A DNA stretch of 64,000 nt from AV40 sp035568175. Its GTDB lineage: Bacteria > Verrucomicrobiota > Verrucomicrobiia > Chthoniobacterales > UBA10450. The notes under the pieces were generated by a model. That model saw nothing but the letters and a program-made list of their open reading frames with translations, had not been told where the DNA came from and made no database searches. Where the stretch lies: the NCBI GenBank assembly GCA_035568175.1, contig DATMON010000003.1, positions 62,001-126,000 of the forward strand. Direction: 5' to 3'. Below, in pieces: positions 22,795-31,187 of this stretch (positions are counted from its first letter, which is position 1; the number at the start of each line of letters is the position of its first letter). A program made the translations under genes and the position numbers.

Positions 22795-24499
22795 CTCGCA
22801 TATCCACGCGGATAAGCGCGTCATGCGGACAAGCGCGCGCACAGGCAGGGCCGCCCAGTTGATCGATGCAGAGATCGCATTTGGTAGCCTTCATGATCGG
22901 AGTGCCAGCCATTTCATCGAGGATGAAAAAGCCGGACCGATCTCGCGTCTCCACCATTTGGATGTTGTCATACGGGCAACTGTTCGCGCAGGTCGCGCAG
23001 CCAATGCAGGTGTCATCGTTGATCACAACCTGACCCTGGAACGATTCGCGATGGATCGCACCAGTGGGACAACCGATCATACAGACCGGATCAACGCAGT
23101 GCATGCAGGCGTTCGCGACCATAATGCCATTCATCTCCCGCCCATGGCGGACGAATCGCGGGTTATTATTGTGAGTCGACGCACATGCGCGCACGCAATC
23201 GTCGCAGCGGGTGCAGCGATCCAAGTCGATCAGCATCGTCGCAGTGCCGTTAATTGTGCGGTTGTCCACGAGAAACTCCAGCATGTCGGGGCCAAGCTTC
23301 ATGCTGATTTCTTCCTCGAGATCGACCGCCAGTTCGTCGCTCGGCTGGATTTCGAGCCGCTGGAGTTCTTCTGCGTTCAATCGCGGCAAAATGTGTTGCT
23401 GAACAACGGCCGTCGGAATCACGAGTAAATCGACATAGCCGATTGCGCGCAGCGTGTTCTGAAGTGGCACAACGTTAACCCTCTTCCAACTGGAGGCGAT
23501 CTCTTCCAAACCGATAAACTGGCCCTTGCTCAGGTAGCGAAGTGTTCGCTCGCCATGATTGTATTTGCGACTGACTCGCGCGAAGCCGCTCCGAATCAGA
23601 AAGATGCCATCCGGGTAATCGCCTTCGTGACAAATGAGCGGCTCCTTGGCGAGACGCCCGCCGGACATGTCCTCATCTCCGGTGTGATAAGAGGATTGCC
23701 ACTCGAAATCTCCATAGGTTTCGAAACGGGTGGAGTCGAACACCTCTTTGAAAGCTTCCGGGGGGAGATCATTCAGGAAGGGCGTTGCCCGAAGATGTTT
23801 GTCGAGACTTCGCTCACGATAAAGTTGATCCAGCCGCGCTTTCCATTGTGGAGCGTGACGACGGATTTCCCGCAGCCCCTGCCAGCGAATTTCCAGCAAT
23901 TGCGTCCGACCGTCGGCGATGACAGTGGCCGTGCGCGGCGTGCGCCCGAGCGCGGCGATCTCGCCGAACATTTCGCCAGCTTCAAGCCGGGCCGTGTGGT
24001 TTTCGCTTAGGATCCGCGGCACATCCTGAAGAAAAATACGGACCTCGCTCGTCTTCTTTTCGCTCCTGCGGGCCTTTACTTCCGCGGTGGCTGTTCCGGT
24101 TACCTTGCGTTGCGCATAGTCGCGCACCTCTGGGTAGCGCGGTCGTTCCCAAAGTTGCGCGACCGATTGAAAAAAGTTTTTTTTCTGCGATTCCCGACGT
24201 CCGAGCATCCGGGCCGGCAGAGAATCGAGGATCACCTGCACCAAACCAGTGACAATGAAGAAAGCGGAGTTCCCGTAATCGCCTTCGCGCACGACGATGT
24301 CACCATCGTCAAAGCGGCGCAGCTGCGCGTCATTCAAAAGAATGCCCCGGAGCGGAACCGATGATGGGAATTTGCTCTCGTCGATCCGATTGAAGGGAGG
24401 ATGCTTCATCAGTAGGTCGACATCGGCTTCGGTCATGTCCTTGCTGAAAGGGACATCCCAGCGCCGCGGTTTGGAAATTCTGACCGGTTCTTCAGCCAT
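22760..24499 (-). CDS. Cyclic-nucleotide-binding, four-cluster [4Fe-4S] electron-transfer protein
   Basis: 579-residue cytoplasmic protein. Two cNMP-binding (CNB) domains: about 60-220 (interrupted by a charged insertion; VVREGDYGNSAFFIVTGLVQ, EMFGEIAALGRTPRTATV) and about 230-400 (ICHEGDYPDGIFLIRSGFAR). The C-terminal ferredoxin part (about 420-575) resembles HybA/DmsB subunits with four cysteine groups: CTRCDDCVRAC, CMHCVDPVCMIGCP, CIGCATCANSCP and CDLCIDQLGGPACARACP. No Tat signal. First gene of a three-gene operon with cytochrome b and the decahaem cytochrome. Joining a cNMP sensor to an electron-wire subunit suggests direct control of electron flow, which is an inference. Confidence 0.93.
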   Translation of the reverse strand: MAEEPVRISKPRRWDVPFSKDMTEADVDLLMKHPPFNRIDESKFPSSVPLRGILLNDAQLRRFDDGDIVVREGDYGNSAFFIVTGLVQVILDSLPARMLGRRESQKKNFFQSVAQLWERPRYPEVRDYAQRKVTGTATAEVKARRSEKKTSEVRIFLQDVPRILSENHTARLEAGEMFGEIAALGRTPRTATVIADGRTQLLEIRWQGLREIRRHAPQWKARLDQLYRERSLDKHLRATPFLNDLPPEAFKEVFDSTRFETYGDFEWQSSYHTGDEDMSGGRLAKEPLICHEGDYPDGIFLIRSGFARVSRKYNHGERTLRYLSKGQFIGLEEIASSWKRVNVVPLQNTLRAIGYVDLLVIPTAVVQQHILPRLNAEELQRLEIQPSDELAVDLEEEISMKLGPDMLEFLVDNRTINGTATMLIDLDRCTRCDDCVRACASTHNNNPRFVRHGREMNGIMVANACMHCVDPVCMIGCPTGAIHRESFQGQVVINDDTCIGCATCANSCPYDNIQMVETRDRSGFFILDEMAGTPIMKATKCDLCIDQLGGPACARACPHDALIRVDMRDVDKLATWINR

Positions 24500-24660
24500 G
24501 AAAAATATTCTGCGAGTAAATCACTCTTGGACTGCTCGGATTGACGTTACACACCGGCGTCCGAGAAATAAATCAACTACCCCCCTTTTAGAAGAAGTTC
24601 GGTCCGGTCTCGACCGTCCGCCTTCGGGAAGATCCCCGCCCGCTGAGACAGCCCCATAAG

Positions 24661-25614
24661 TCAGGGTGAAAAGACAGGGCCTTTGTATTCCGACGGAGGA
24701 GGAATTTGCGGATCGACCGCAGCGAGGTCACTTCCTTTATAAGTGGATGAGATTTTTTGAGCGAGTGTCGAGATTTTGTTCGCCGCGTCAGTGAGCGCCG
24801 CTTCGTTGTTCAGCTTCAAAGCAACGCCATCAGCCGTCGCGACGATCTCTTTTAGCTCGTCCTTCGGCACTACCGCAAGAATCGCTTTCACCTTTTCTTT
24901 CGCCGCCACCACCCGCTTCGCCATGTTCACCGCGTAGACTGCTTTCTCGGTCGACTTGGCCACGCCGCGCATGCTGTATTCCAAATCCACCACCCGGCCG
25001 ACGACATAAAGCATGCGTAGTCGATCCGGAGTATTCGGAACGTTTTTTGCGCCGCTCATGAAATGGTGACGCACTTCTCCTTGCGACCAGGAGACGAGCT
25101 CGATTGGACTGCCCGCCGCGTGGCCGCTTGTGTTAACGAGCTTCTCGTTCGGAATGGTGTGACACTGAAAGCAGTTTGTTGCCAGCGCGTAAACGTCATC
25201 GGGCGCAATCCATCCCATTTCCTTTGCTTTGGCCTGCATCGATTTGACGTTGTGCAATCTCACCCAATCCTTCGCCGCGCCGTGGCAAAGTTCGCAGGAA
25301 ACACCTGCGATCGGCTTGAGCTCCGCCCCGCTGCCTTGCGAGGTATAATGGCACTGAACGCAGGCGCCTTCGCTCTTGATGCGCTGCACGCCCATTTTAC
25401 CGGCGATCTGCATGGCCGAGGGGCGGCGATGCAAATCTTCGAACGTCTTATAGTGGTGCGTCTGCTTCCAGGCGGTGAATTCCTGTTTGTGACAATTTCC
25501 GCATGATTCCGGACCGAGAATTTTCGTCGGATCGGCCGCGGCCTTGACTTGGGTAATCATCCAAGTCGAACAGAGCAATCCTAGCGTGATTTTCCGAACA
25601 AAGATGGTTTGCAT
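24661..25614 (-). CDS. Periplasmic tetrahaem cytochrome c, c554-like
   Basis: 317-residue protein beginning MQTIFVRKITLGLLCSTWMI, with a signal peptide ending near VKA-AAD. Four CXXCH sites (CGNCH, CVQCH, CELCH, CFQCH) lie in the N-terminal half, in the order and spacing of cytochrome c554-type proteins (ESCGNCHKQEFTAWKQTHHY; GVSCELCHGAAKDW). The C-terminal half is helical, without haem motifs. The ATG at 25614 is preferred over an upstream start because it opens the signal peptide. It is divergent from the pentahaem cytochrome and 161 bases upstream of the cNMP-FeS operon, on the same strand. Confidence 0.9.
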   Translation of the reverse strand: MQTIFVRKITLGLLCSTWMITQVKAAADPTKILGPESCGNCHKQEFTAWKQTHHYKTFEDLHRRPSAMQIAGKMGVQRIKSEGACVQCHYTSQGSGAELKPIAGVSCELCHGAAKDWVRLHNVKSMQAKAKEMGWIAPDDVYALATNCFQCHTIPNEKLVNTSGHAAGSPIELVSWSQGEVRHHFMSGAKNVPNTPDRLRMLYVVGRVVDLEYSMRGVAKSTEKAVYAVNMAKRVVAAKEKVKAILAVVPKDELKEIVATADGVALKLNNEAALTDAANKISTLAQKISSTYKGSDLAAVDPQIPPPSEYKGPVFSP

Positions 25615-25682
25615 ATAACGTTCTAAAATACTGCGGTTAATGCGTAAGCCCTTAAGGGCACTATCTTTTTTTACCCACGGGG

Positions 25683-25728
25683 AATGCAAGGCTTTTTTTG
25701 GGAAAAGTGTAGAGTTTTGCCTTGCATT
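25683..25728. promoter_or_regulatory. Inverted repeat between divergent cytochrome genes
   Basis: AATGCAAGGC (25683-25692) and its perfect complement GCCTTGCATT (25719-25728) are separated by 26 bases. They lie in the 225-base gap between the start codons of the tetrahaem (minus) and pentahaem (plus) cytochromes. The layout suits an operator for a dimeric regulator acting on both genes; a hairpin in the minus-strand leader is the alternative. Confidence 0.5.
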
Positions 25729-25839
25729 TAGAAAGGCCAAAGCTCAAAACGCCTAACCGCACCCCCTACTACGGTGTGCGCACGCAGTTCCGGAAAAGAT
25801 GAAGGACTAACCGACATAGGCTTCAAAAAGCTTCGTTCC

Positions 25840-27906
25840 ATGGCGATAAATTCAAATCCCCGTTCTTTTTTTCGAAGCGTACTTTTGGGATTAGCTTTCT
25901 CCGTTGCGTTTGCTGTCAGCACTCAGGCCCAACCTAAAACCGCTGCTTCCCCGACGGCCACCGTTAAGCCGGCAAAGTCGGATGATGATCTTTTAACTGA
26001 GTCGCCAAAACCCGCGGGATCACCGGCAAAGGCAAAGTCGGATGACGACCTTTTAACTGAGTCGCCCAAACCAGCAGGATCACCGGGCGCGGCAAAGTCT
26101 GACCAAGACCTGTTGAACGAGGAGACCCCTGCGAACAAATCCGACGACGAGATTTTGGACCCGCTGAAGCTGCCGGTCCTGGTGCCGAACGGGCCGATAG
26201 AACCTCCCCCCGAAGAGCTTTCTCCTTTGAAAAAGCAACTGCCTAATCCAGTCGATCCGCATGCGGAGTTGTTTGCGAAAAGCCATTACCCGAGCGCCTC
26301 GGAATGCATGGCATGTCATGAGACAATCTATAACGAATGGCGCTCCTCCAACCACGCCTACGCTTCTATCTCGCCGGTCTTTCACAAGTTCGAGCAAAAA
26401 ATCAACGACCTTGCCCAAGGAACCATCGGCTACTTTTGCATGCGCTGTCACTCTGGCGTTGGCACGTCGATGAACGAGCCGCGCTCCATGCCTTTGTGGC
26501 TGAAACCGGAGGTGTCGCGTGAAGGCGTTACTTGCATCGTCTGCCATCGGGTCAATGAGCAATACACCAAAGTAAACGCTGAGCGTCGAATTCTTCAGGG
26601 CGACATCTTTCAGCCGATGTACGGCAGCCGCAGCGGCGCTGGAGTTCAGGGAGTAGTCTCGAATCCCGATACGTATCACATCAAGACGAGCGCTGATCAG
26701 CCGGGCCCGGGTATCAACATCCACCGTAAAGGAATATACTTTGAGCCGATCACCAAATCGGAATTCTGCGTTTCCTGCCATCAGGTCGCGGTCCACCCAG
26801 GGATCAAACTCGAAGTGGTCTGGGACCAATACCGTTCTTCGCCGTCGCTTTTAAACGGAACGGCCTGCCAGGATTGTCACATGGGGAAGGAACCTGGCCT
26901 TGCCAAAGGCTACGCGACGGGAGCGTCCGCCGTGATCAACGGCCTTCCAGTCAATCCCGGGGGAAAGCACGCCAACCATGCCTTTTATGGACCCGGCTAC
27001 CCAATCGCGCATCCCGGAATCTTCCCGCACAATCCCAAGGCTGCCACGTTCGCGATCGCGACTTGGTTGAAGTTCGATTATCGCGCGGGCTGGGGAACCG
27101 ACGCTTTTGAAAAGAATGTGTCGAAGGATACAAAATTCCCGTCTGAATGGGAAAGTCCGGACGACCGTTTTGCCGCGCGCGAGATCATTAAGGAAAACCT
27201 CGCCATGCTCGAACAGAAACGAGCATTGCGACAAAAGGTAATGGAGAATGGATCGCACATCGACGGGCCGTTTTTCAAAGGCGACCTCCAGGCGGGCAGA
27301 CGCCTCGCTTTTTCCTACAAGATCAGAAATGTGAATCTCGGCCACAATATGCCATCGGGTTCGCTTGGGGCGCAGCCGGAAATCTGGGTGAACGTGGCGT
27401 TATGTAATCCACAGGGGAAACGAGTGTGGGAATCCGGCTATACCGACAGCCACGGCGACATGTGCGACCTGCATTCACGCGACGTGCGCACGGGAAAGAT
27501 TCCCGACGACCATCAGCTGGTGAATCTGCAAACAAAATTCCTCACCACCAACATCAAAGGCACTGATCGCGAAATGTATTTGCCGATCAATCTCGACATC
27601 GACCAACTCCCGTTCATTCGCCCGGCTGGCGTTCCAACGAGCGTTATAAATCATCCACCCTTTGTTCGGATGGAAGGGCGCAGCATTCCACCACTCGGGA
27701 CACGGGTCGCGTCTTATTCCGTCCCGGCCTCCGCCATGTCGATACCGGGGAAATATAAATTGTCGATTCGCCTTCGCAGCCGCGCGGAACCGATTTATTT
27801 CATGGATTTCGTTGAATCTACCAAGGAGATGGATTTCGCCATGAATGAATGGATGATCGACATCCATCGCTACACCGTCGAGTTCGACGTCCCAGCCAGG
27901 AAGTAA
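25840..27906 (+). CDS. Exported pentahaem cytochrome c
   Basis: 688-residue protein. The ATG at 25840 opens a signal peptide (MAINSNPRSFFRSVLLGLAF, cleaved near TQA-QPK). A low-complexity region of 20-residue repeats (KSDDDLLTESPKPAGSP) runs to about residue 105. Five CXXCH sites follow between about 150 and 350: CMACH, CMRCH, CIVCH, CVSCH, CQDCH. The region after the haems is beta-rich (GHNMPSGSLGAQPEIWVNVA), as in cytochrome c families with C-terminal Ig-like parts. The next gene encodes a barrel lipoprotein, so the pair could form an outer-membrane electron conduit; that is an inference. Confidence 0.9.
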   Translation: MAINSNPRSFFRSVLLGLAFSVAFAVSTQAQPKTAASPTATVKPAKSDDDLLTESPKPAGSPAKAKSDDDLLTESPKPAGSPGAAKSDQDLLNEETPANKSDDEILDPLKLPVLVPNGPIEPPPEELSPLKKQLPNPVDPHAELFAKSHYPSASECMACHETIYNEWRSSNHAYASISPVFHKFEQKINDLAQGTIGYFCMRCHSGVGTSMNEPRSMPLWLKPEVSREGVTCIVCHRVNEQYTKVNAERRILQGDIFQPMYGSRSGAGVQGVVSNPDTYHIKTSADQPGPGINIHRKGIYFEPITKSEFCVSCHQVAVHPGIKLEVVWDQYRSSPSLLNGTACQDCHMGKEPGLAKGYATGASAVINGLPVNPGGKHANHAFYGPGYPIAHPGIFPHNPKAATFAIATWLKFDYRAGWGTDAFEKNVSKDTKFPSEWESPDDRFAAREIIKENLAMLEQKRALRQKVMENGSHIDGPFFKGDLQAGRRLAFSYKIRNVNLGHNMPSGSLGAQPEIWVNVALCNPQGKRVWESGYTDSHGDMCDLHSRDVRTGKIPDDHQLVNLQTKFLTTNIKGTDREMYLPINLDIDQLPFIRPAGVPTSVINHPPFVRMEGRSIPPLGTRVASYSVPASAMSIPGKYKLSIRLRSRAEPIYFMDFVESTKEMDFAMNEWMIDIHRYTVEFDVPARK
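25971..26115 (+). repeat. 60-base in-frame tandem repeat in the pentahaem cytochrome gene
   Basis: Two full copies (25971-26030, 26031-26090) and a partial third, each starting GGCAAAGTC and encoding KSDDDLLTESPKPAGSP plus three variable residues. Copies 1 and 2 differ at few positions, so the expansion is recent. The acidic DDLL core recalls the DDILGG core in the decahaem cytochrome linker. Confidence 0.9.
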
Positions 27907-27941
27907 CGAGCCAGGTAACCAAGCTTTCGAAATCCGTCGCC

Positions 27942-29906
27942 GTGTCTTCTCCAACCAATTTTAGGAACCTAATCAGACGATCGATCTGGCTGGCGATATG
28001 TGTTTTGGTTTTCACCAGCTGCGTCAGGTCAGCCAGGAATGACTCCACTGAGTCTACCACTCGATCGGTTGATGACGAAAACGTCTCGAAGTCCGTCGAC
28101 GAGCCGCTTGTCCAAACCGCTCAGGAATCTTCCGCGGTTCAGCTTCCAGGATGGCAGGAGAGCGGAAGCACCAATGAGGGGAACGCCGACAAAATTGTAT
28201 CGATGCCCGAAACGAGACCCTTGGCGGAGGTAGAAAAGTTCGATTCAACTCCATCTTCTCAGAAGGTCCAGCCTTTGGTGGAGACGGCACGAGAATCCTC
28301 CACAACTCAGGTGCTGTCGCCAGTCCGCGAAGGTAGGCCAAAACAGAGCACTTCCGGCAAAATCGTGTCCATGCGGCGAATCAAACACCCCGCTGACGGA
28401 AAAGACTTCGATTACAAGGCCGCCGCGATCAGACCAGTCACGCCTGCGACCCCTTCGGAGAACCGTTTCTCTTTCTTTGGGCTCATGCAGCGGGTTGTTT
28501 CGCTTTCTTTAGAGATGGATCCGCGGGCGCATCTCGTGTCGGATAAAAATCCGGTCGTTCCGTTTAGCCCCGACCCGACCTACACCGCGCCTTACGATCC
28601 GGAAGCACAGCTTGCCATCTACGGCGCGAAGCATCCCAATCCCACCGCCCGCCCTCTGATCGAAGCAGGACGCGAACTTTATGGACCCGGCGTATTTGGA
28701 CCCGGCATTAATCTGTTAGGCGACAAAAATTTAGTTTTCCCACAGCTCCTGATGTATGGCGATTGGCGCAGCGCCATCGCTTATAACGATAACGGCGCGA
28801 TCGAGAAGGGACTAACCGCGACAAAGCTGGATATCGATATCGATTTTAAACTCACCGGCACCGAGCGCATCCACCTCTTCGTCACTCCAATTAATCGCGG
28901 ACCGCTCTTTACTCGAGTCGAGTTTGCGGGCGATCAACGACATTCAGGTGTCGAGATCGATGTCGAACCGCAGGCGCTTTTCTTTGAGGGCGATCTGGCG
29001 CGGTTATGGGCGGGATTTAGCGACCAAGAAAACAAGGCCGACATTCCCTTCACTATTGGACTGATCCCCTTGCTCTTTCAAAACGGCATCTGGCTTAACG
29101 ACGCTTTCACCGGATTCGCCTTTACCATCCCGGCTCGCAACAGTCCGATGCTCGATATCTCAAACGCCGATATCACCTTCTTCGCCGCGTTCGACCAAGT
29201 CACCACCGGGGCAATTCCGAACGATCATAGTGCGGACGTGTTTGGCGTCGCCACCTTCGTCGAGGCCATGTACGGTTATTTCGAGTTTGATTATGGCTAC
29301 ACGCTCGGCCGTAAAAAATTCGACGATCTGAGCTATAATAACTTGAGCGCCGCCTTTACTCGCCGCTACTTCGATGCGGTTTCAAACAGCGTTCGCGTGA
29401 TTTACAATTTCGGCCAGGATCCTGACAAGGGCCATCCGCGCACCGCGGATGGCGTACTCATTCTCATTGAAAACTCTTTAATCACGCCTCTTCCGCTGTC
29501 GCTGGTCCCGTACTTCAACGCTTTCGCCGGCTTCAACAAACCTCAATCGCTCGCTCGCGCCGGCGCCGCGGGCGGCGTCCTCGTAAACACGGGCATTCTG
29601 TTTGAAACGGACAACCTGACTGGTTTTCCAACAATGGACGCAACCGGGCACGACACCTACGGCGGCTCTCTCGGTCTGGAATATCTCTTCGATTTACACC
29701 AGCAGATCGTTTTCGAGATCTCAGGTCTGGGTGTTTTTGGCGACGCCAAAGATCGCACGGCGAAAGGATCGCAGCTGGGCTTTGGCATTCGTTATCAATT
29801 GCCGCTTAATAACGCTTGGCTTTTCCGGGCCGACCTGATGGTCGCGGAGCGGGACGATGATCAGAATCTTTTCGGCATTCGGTGTGAACTTCGCCGCAAA
29901 TTCTGA
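27942..29906 (+). CDS. Barrel-forming lipoprotein, putative outer-membrane partner of the cytochrome
   Basis: About 654 residues. GTG at 27942 opens a lipoprotein signal (SIWLAICVLVFTSC, lipobox cysteine near residue 23); the farther ATG at 27849 overlaps the upstream gene and adds residues without a signal. After a Ser/Glu-rich, low-complexity region of about 150 residues comes a region with many amphipathic strands (KLDIDIDFKLTG, RIHLFVTPINRG, YGYFEFDYGYTLG, VRVIYNFGQ) that ends FGIRCELRRKF, with terminal Phe as in outer-membrane barrels. It starts 36 bases after the pentahaem cytochrome. Function inferred from context. Confidence 0.75.
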   Translation: MSSPTNFRNLIRRSIWLAICVLVFTSCVRSARNDSTESTTRSVDDENVSKSVDEPLVQTAQESSAVQLPGWQESGSTNEGNADKIVSMPETRPLAEVEKFDSTPSSQKVQPLVETARESSTTQVLSPVREGRPKQSTSGKIVSMRRIKHPADGKDFDYKAAAIRPVTPATPSENRFSFFGLMQRVVSLSLEMDPRAHLVSDKNPVVPFSPDPTYTAPYDPEAQLAIYGAKHPNPTARPLIEAGRELYGPGVFGPGINLLGDKNLVFPQLLMYGDWRSAIAYNDNGAIEKGLTATKLDIDIDFKLTGTERIHLFVTPINRGPLFTRVEFAGDQRHSGVEIDVEPQALFFEGDLARLWAGFSDQENKADIPFTIGLIPLLFQNGIWLNDAFTGFAFTIPARNSPMLDISNADITFFAAFDQVTTGAIPNDHSADVFGVATFVEAMYGYFEFDYGYTLGRKKFDDLSYNNLSAAFTRRYFDAVSNSVRVIYNFGQDPDKGHPRTADGVLILIENSLITPLPLSLVPYFNAFAGFNKPQSLARAGAAGGVLVNTGILFETDNLTGFPTMDATGHDTYGGSLGLEYLFDLHQQIVFEISGLGVFGDAKDRTAKGSQLGFGIRYQLPLNNAWLFRADLMVAERDDDQNLFGIRCELRRKF

Positions 29907-29918
29907 TATTATTGGGTC

Positions 29919-31184
29919 ATGGTGCTGCTAGGTCTCGAGGCGTTAGGAGCCATTTTGCTCGTGCTGGTGGCGGGACAAACGTTTATTTTCTTCACGACCT
30001 CGTTCCGTCGCTTCGCCCACCAGCGCGCGGTTGACAATCTTTCTTACGAGCTTCTGCGGGAGCAGCTCCTAACCGCCCAGGCGCTGCGCAAAAAAACTGA
30101 AGAGCATGTCGCGCCTTGGAATGGCATCCGTAAGTTCTCCATTCAGAAGAAAGTGATGGAGAGCGAGGACACTTGCTCTTTCTACCTCAAGCCGCACGAC
30201 CGCAAGCCGCTGCCGCCCTTTTTGCCAGGACAATATTTGACTTTCGAACTCCGTATCCCTGGCCAGAGAAATAAAACTGTCCGCTGCTATTCACTCTCAG
30301 AAGGACCGGTGCCCGATTTCTATCGGGTCTCGATCAAGCGCCTGGACGCGCCGCCGGGCAAGGAAGGCGTTAAGCCCGGACTCGTCTCTAATTATTTTCA
30401 TTCGACGCTGAAAGAGGGAGACATTGTTGACGTCCGAGCACCCGGAGGACATTTCTGCCTCGATCCGACGGAAACGGGCGGCGTCGTTCTGATTGGCGGC
30501 GGAATCGGTATGACGCCGATGCTGGCAATGCTAAACACGCTCGTGGCGATGGGTTCCAAGCGAGAGATTTACTTTTTTTACGGCGTCCGGAACCGCGGGG
30601 ACCACGTTATGAAGGAGCACCTCGAAAGAGTTGCGCGTCAAAATCCAAACGTGCACCTGTCCGTCTGCTACAGCAAACCGGAAGAGAGTGACAAGAAGGG
30701 AGAGGATTATCATTTCGCGAGTCGCATTTCGGTCGATCTCTTGAAGCAGGTTCTTCCCTCCAATAATTACGATTTCTACATCTGCGGCCCAGGACCGCTG
30801 ATGGAGAGCCTAACGACTGGATTGAGCGAGTGGGGCGTGCCGGATAAAAATGTCCACTTTGAAACATTTGGGCCTTCCAGCGTGAAAAAAGTCGCCGAGG
30901 CACCGGCGGCGGCGCAGACACCCGGCCAGACGTTTTCGATCGAATTCAAAAAATCCGGCAAAAAGCTTCCTTGGATCGCTGGCTGCACGAACATTCTTCA
31001 ACTTGCGACGGATAACGACATTCCCATCCCCAGCGGTTGCCGTGCGGGCAGTTGCGGTACTTGTCAGGTGGCGGTTTTTTCCGGCGAAATTGCCTACGTC
31101 ACCCCGTCAGATTTCGTTACCGAGCATGGCACTCGACTGACCTGCATCGGTGCTCCAAAAGGCGATGTCATTCTCGACGCCTGA
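29919..31184 (+). CDS. Membrane-anchored FAD/NAD(P)H reductase with C-terminal [2Fe-2S] ferredoxin
   Basis: 421 residues: an N-terminal helix (4-28), then a ferredoxin-NADP reductase fold. FAD-binding TVRCYSLSEGP lies about 125; the NAD-binding GGGIGMTPMLAML about 195 and CGPGPLM about 290. The last 90 residues form a plant-type [2Fe-2S] ferredoxin: GCRAGSCGTCQ with the fourth cysteine in LTCIG. This is the reductase layout of NqrF and multicomponent oxygenase reductases. It carries electrons between NAD(P)H and a membrane or cytochrome partner. It lies 12 bases after the barrel lipoprotein and 3 before the next gene, within the maturation and redox operon. Confidence 0.92.
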   Translation: MVLLGLEALGAILLVLVAGQTFIFFTTSFRRFAHQRAVDNLSYELLREQLLTAQALRKKTEEHVAPWNGIRKFSIQKKVMESEDTCSFYLKPHDRKPLPPFLPGQYLTFELRIPGQRNKTVRCYSLSEGPVPDFYRVSIKRLDAPPGKEGVKPGLVSNYFHSTLKEGDIVDVRAPGGHFCLDPTETGGVVLIGGGIGMTPMLAMLNTLVAMGSKREIYFFYGVRNRGDHVMKEHLERVARQNPNVHLSVCYSKPEESDKKGEDYHFASRISVDLLKQVLPSNNYDFYICGPGPLMESLTTGLSEWGVPDKNVHFETFGPSSVKKVAEAPAAAQTPGQTFSIEFKKSGKKLPWIAGCTNILQLATDNDIPIPSGCRAGSCGTCQVAVFSGEIAYVTPSDFVTEHGTRLTCIGAPKGDVILDA

Positions 31185-31187
31185 TAG

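Noticed and set aside
27849..27941. ATG at 27849 as the start of the barrel lipoprotein
   Set aside because: It overlaps the cytochrome gene by 58 bases and adds residues that hide the lipoprotein signal; GTG at 27942 gives a proper lipobox start.
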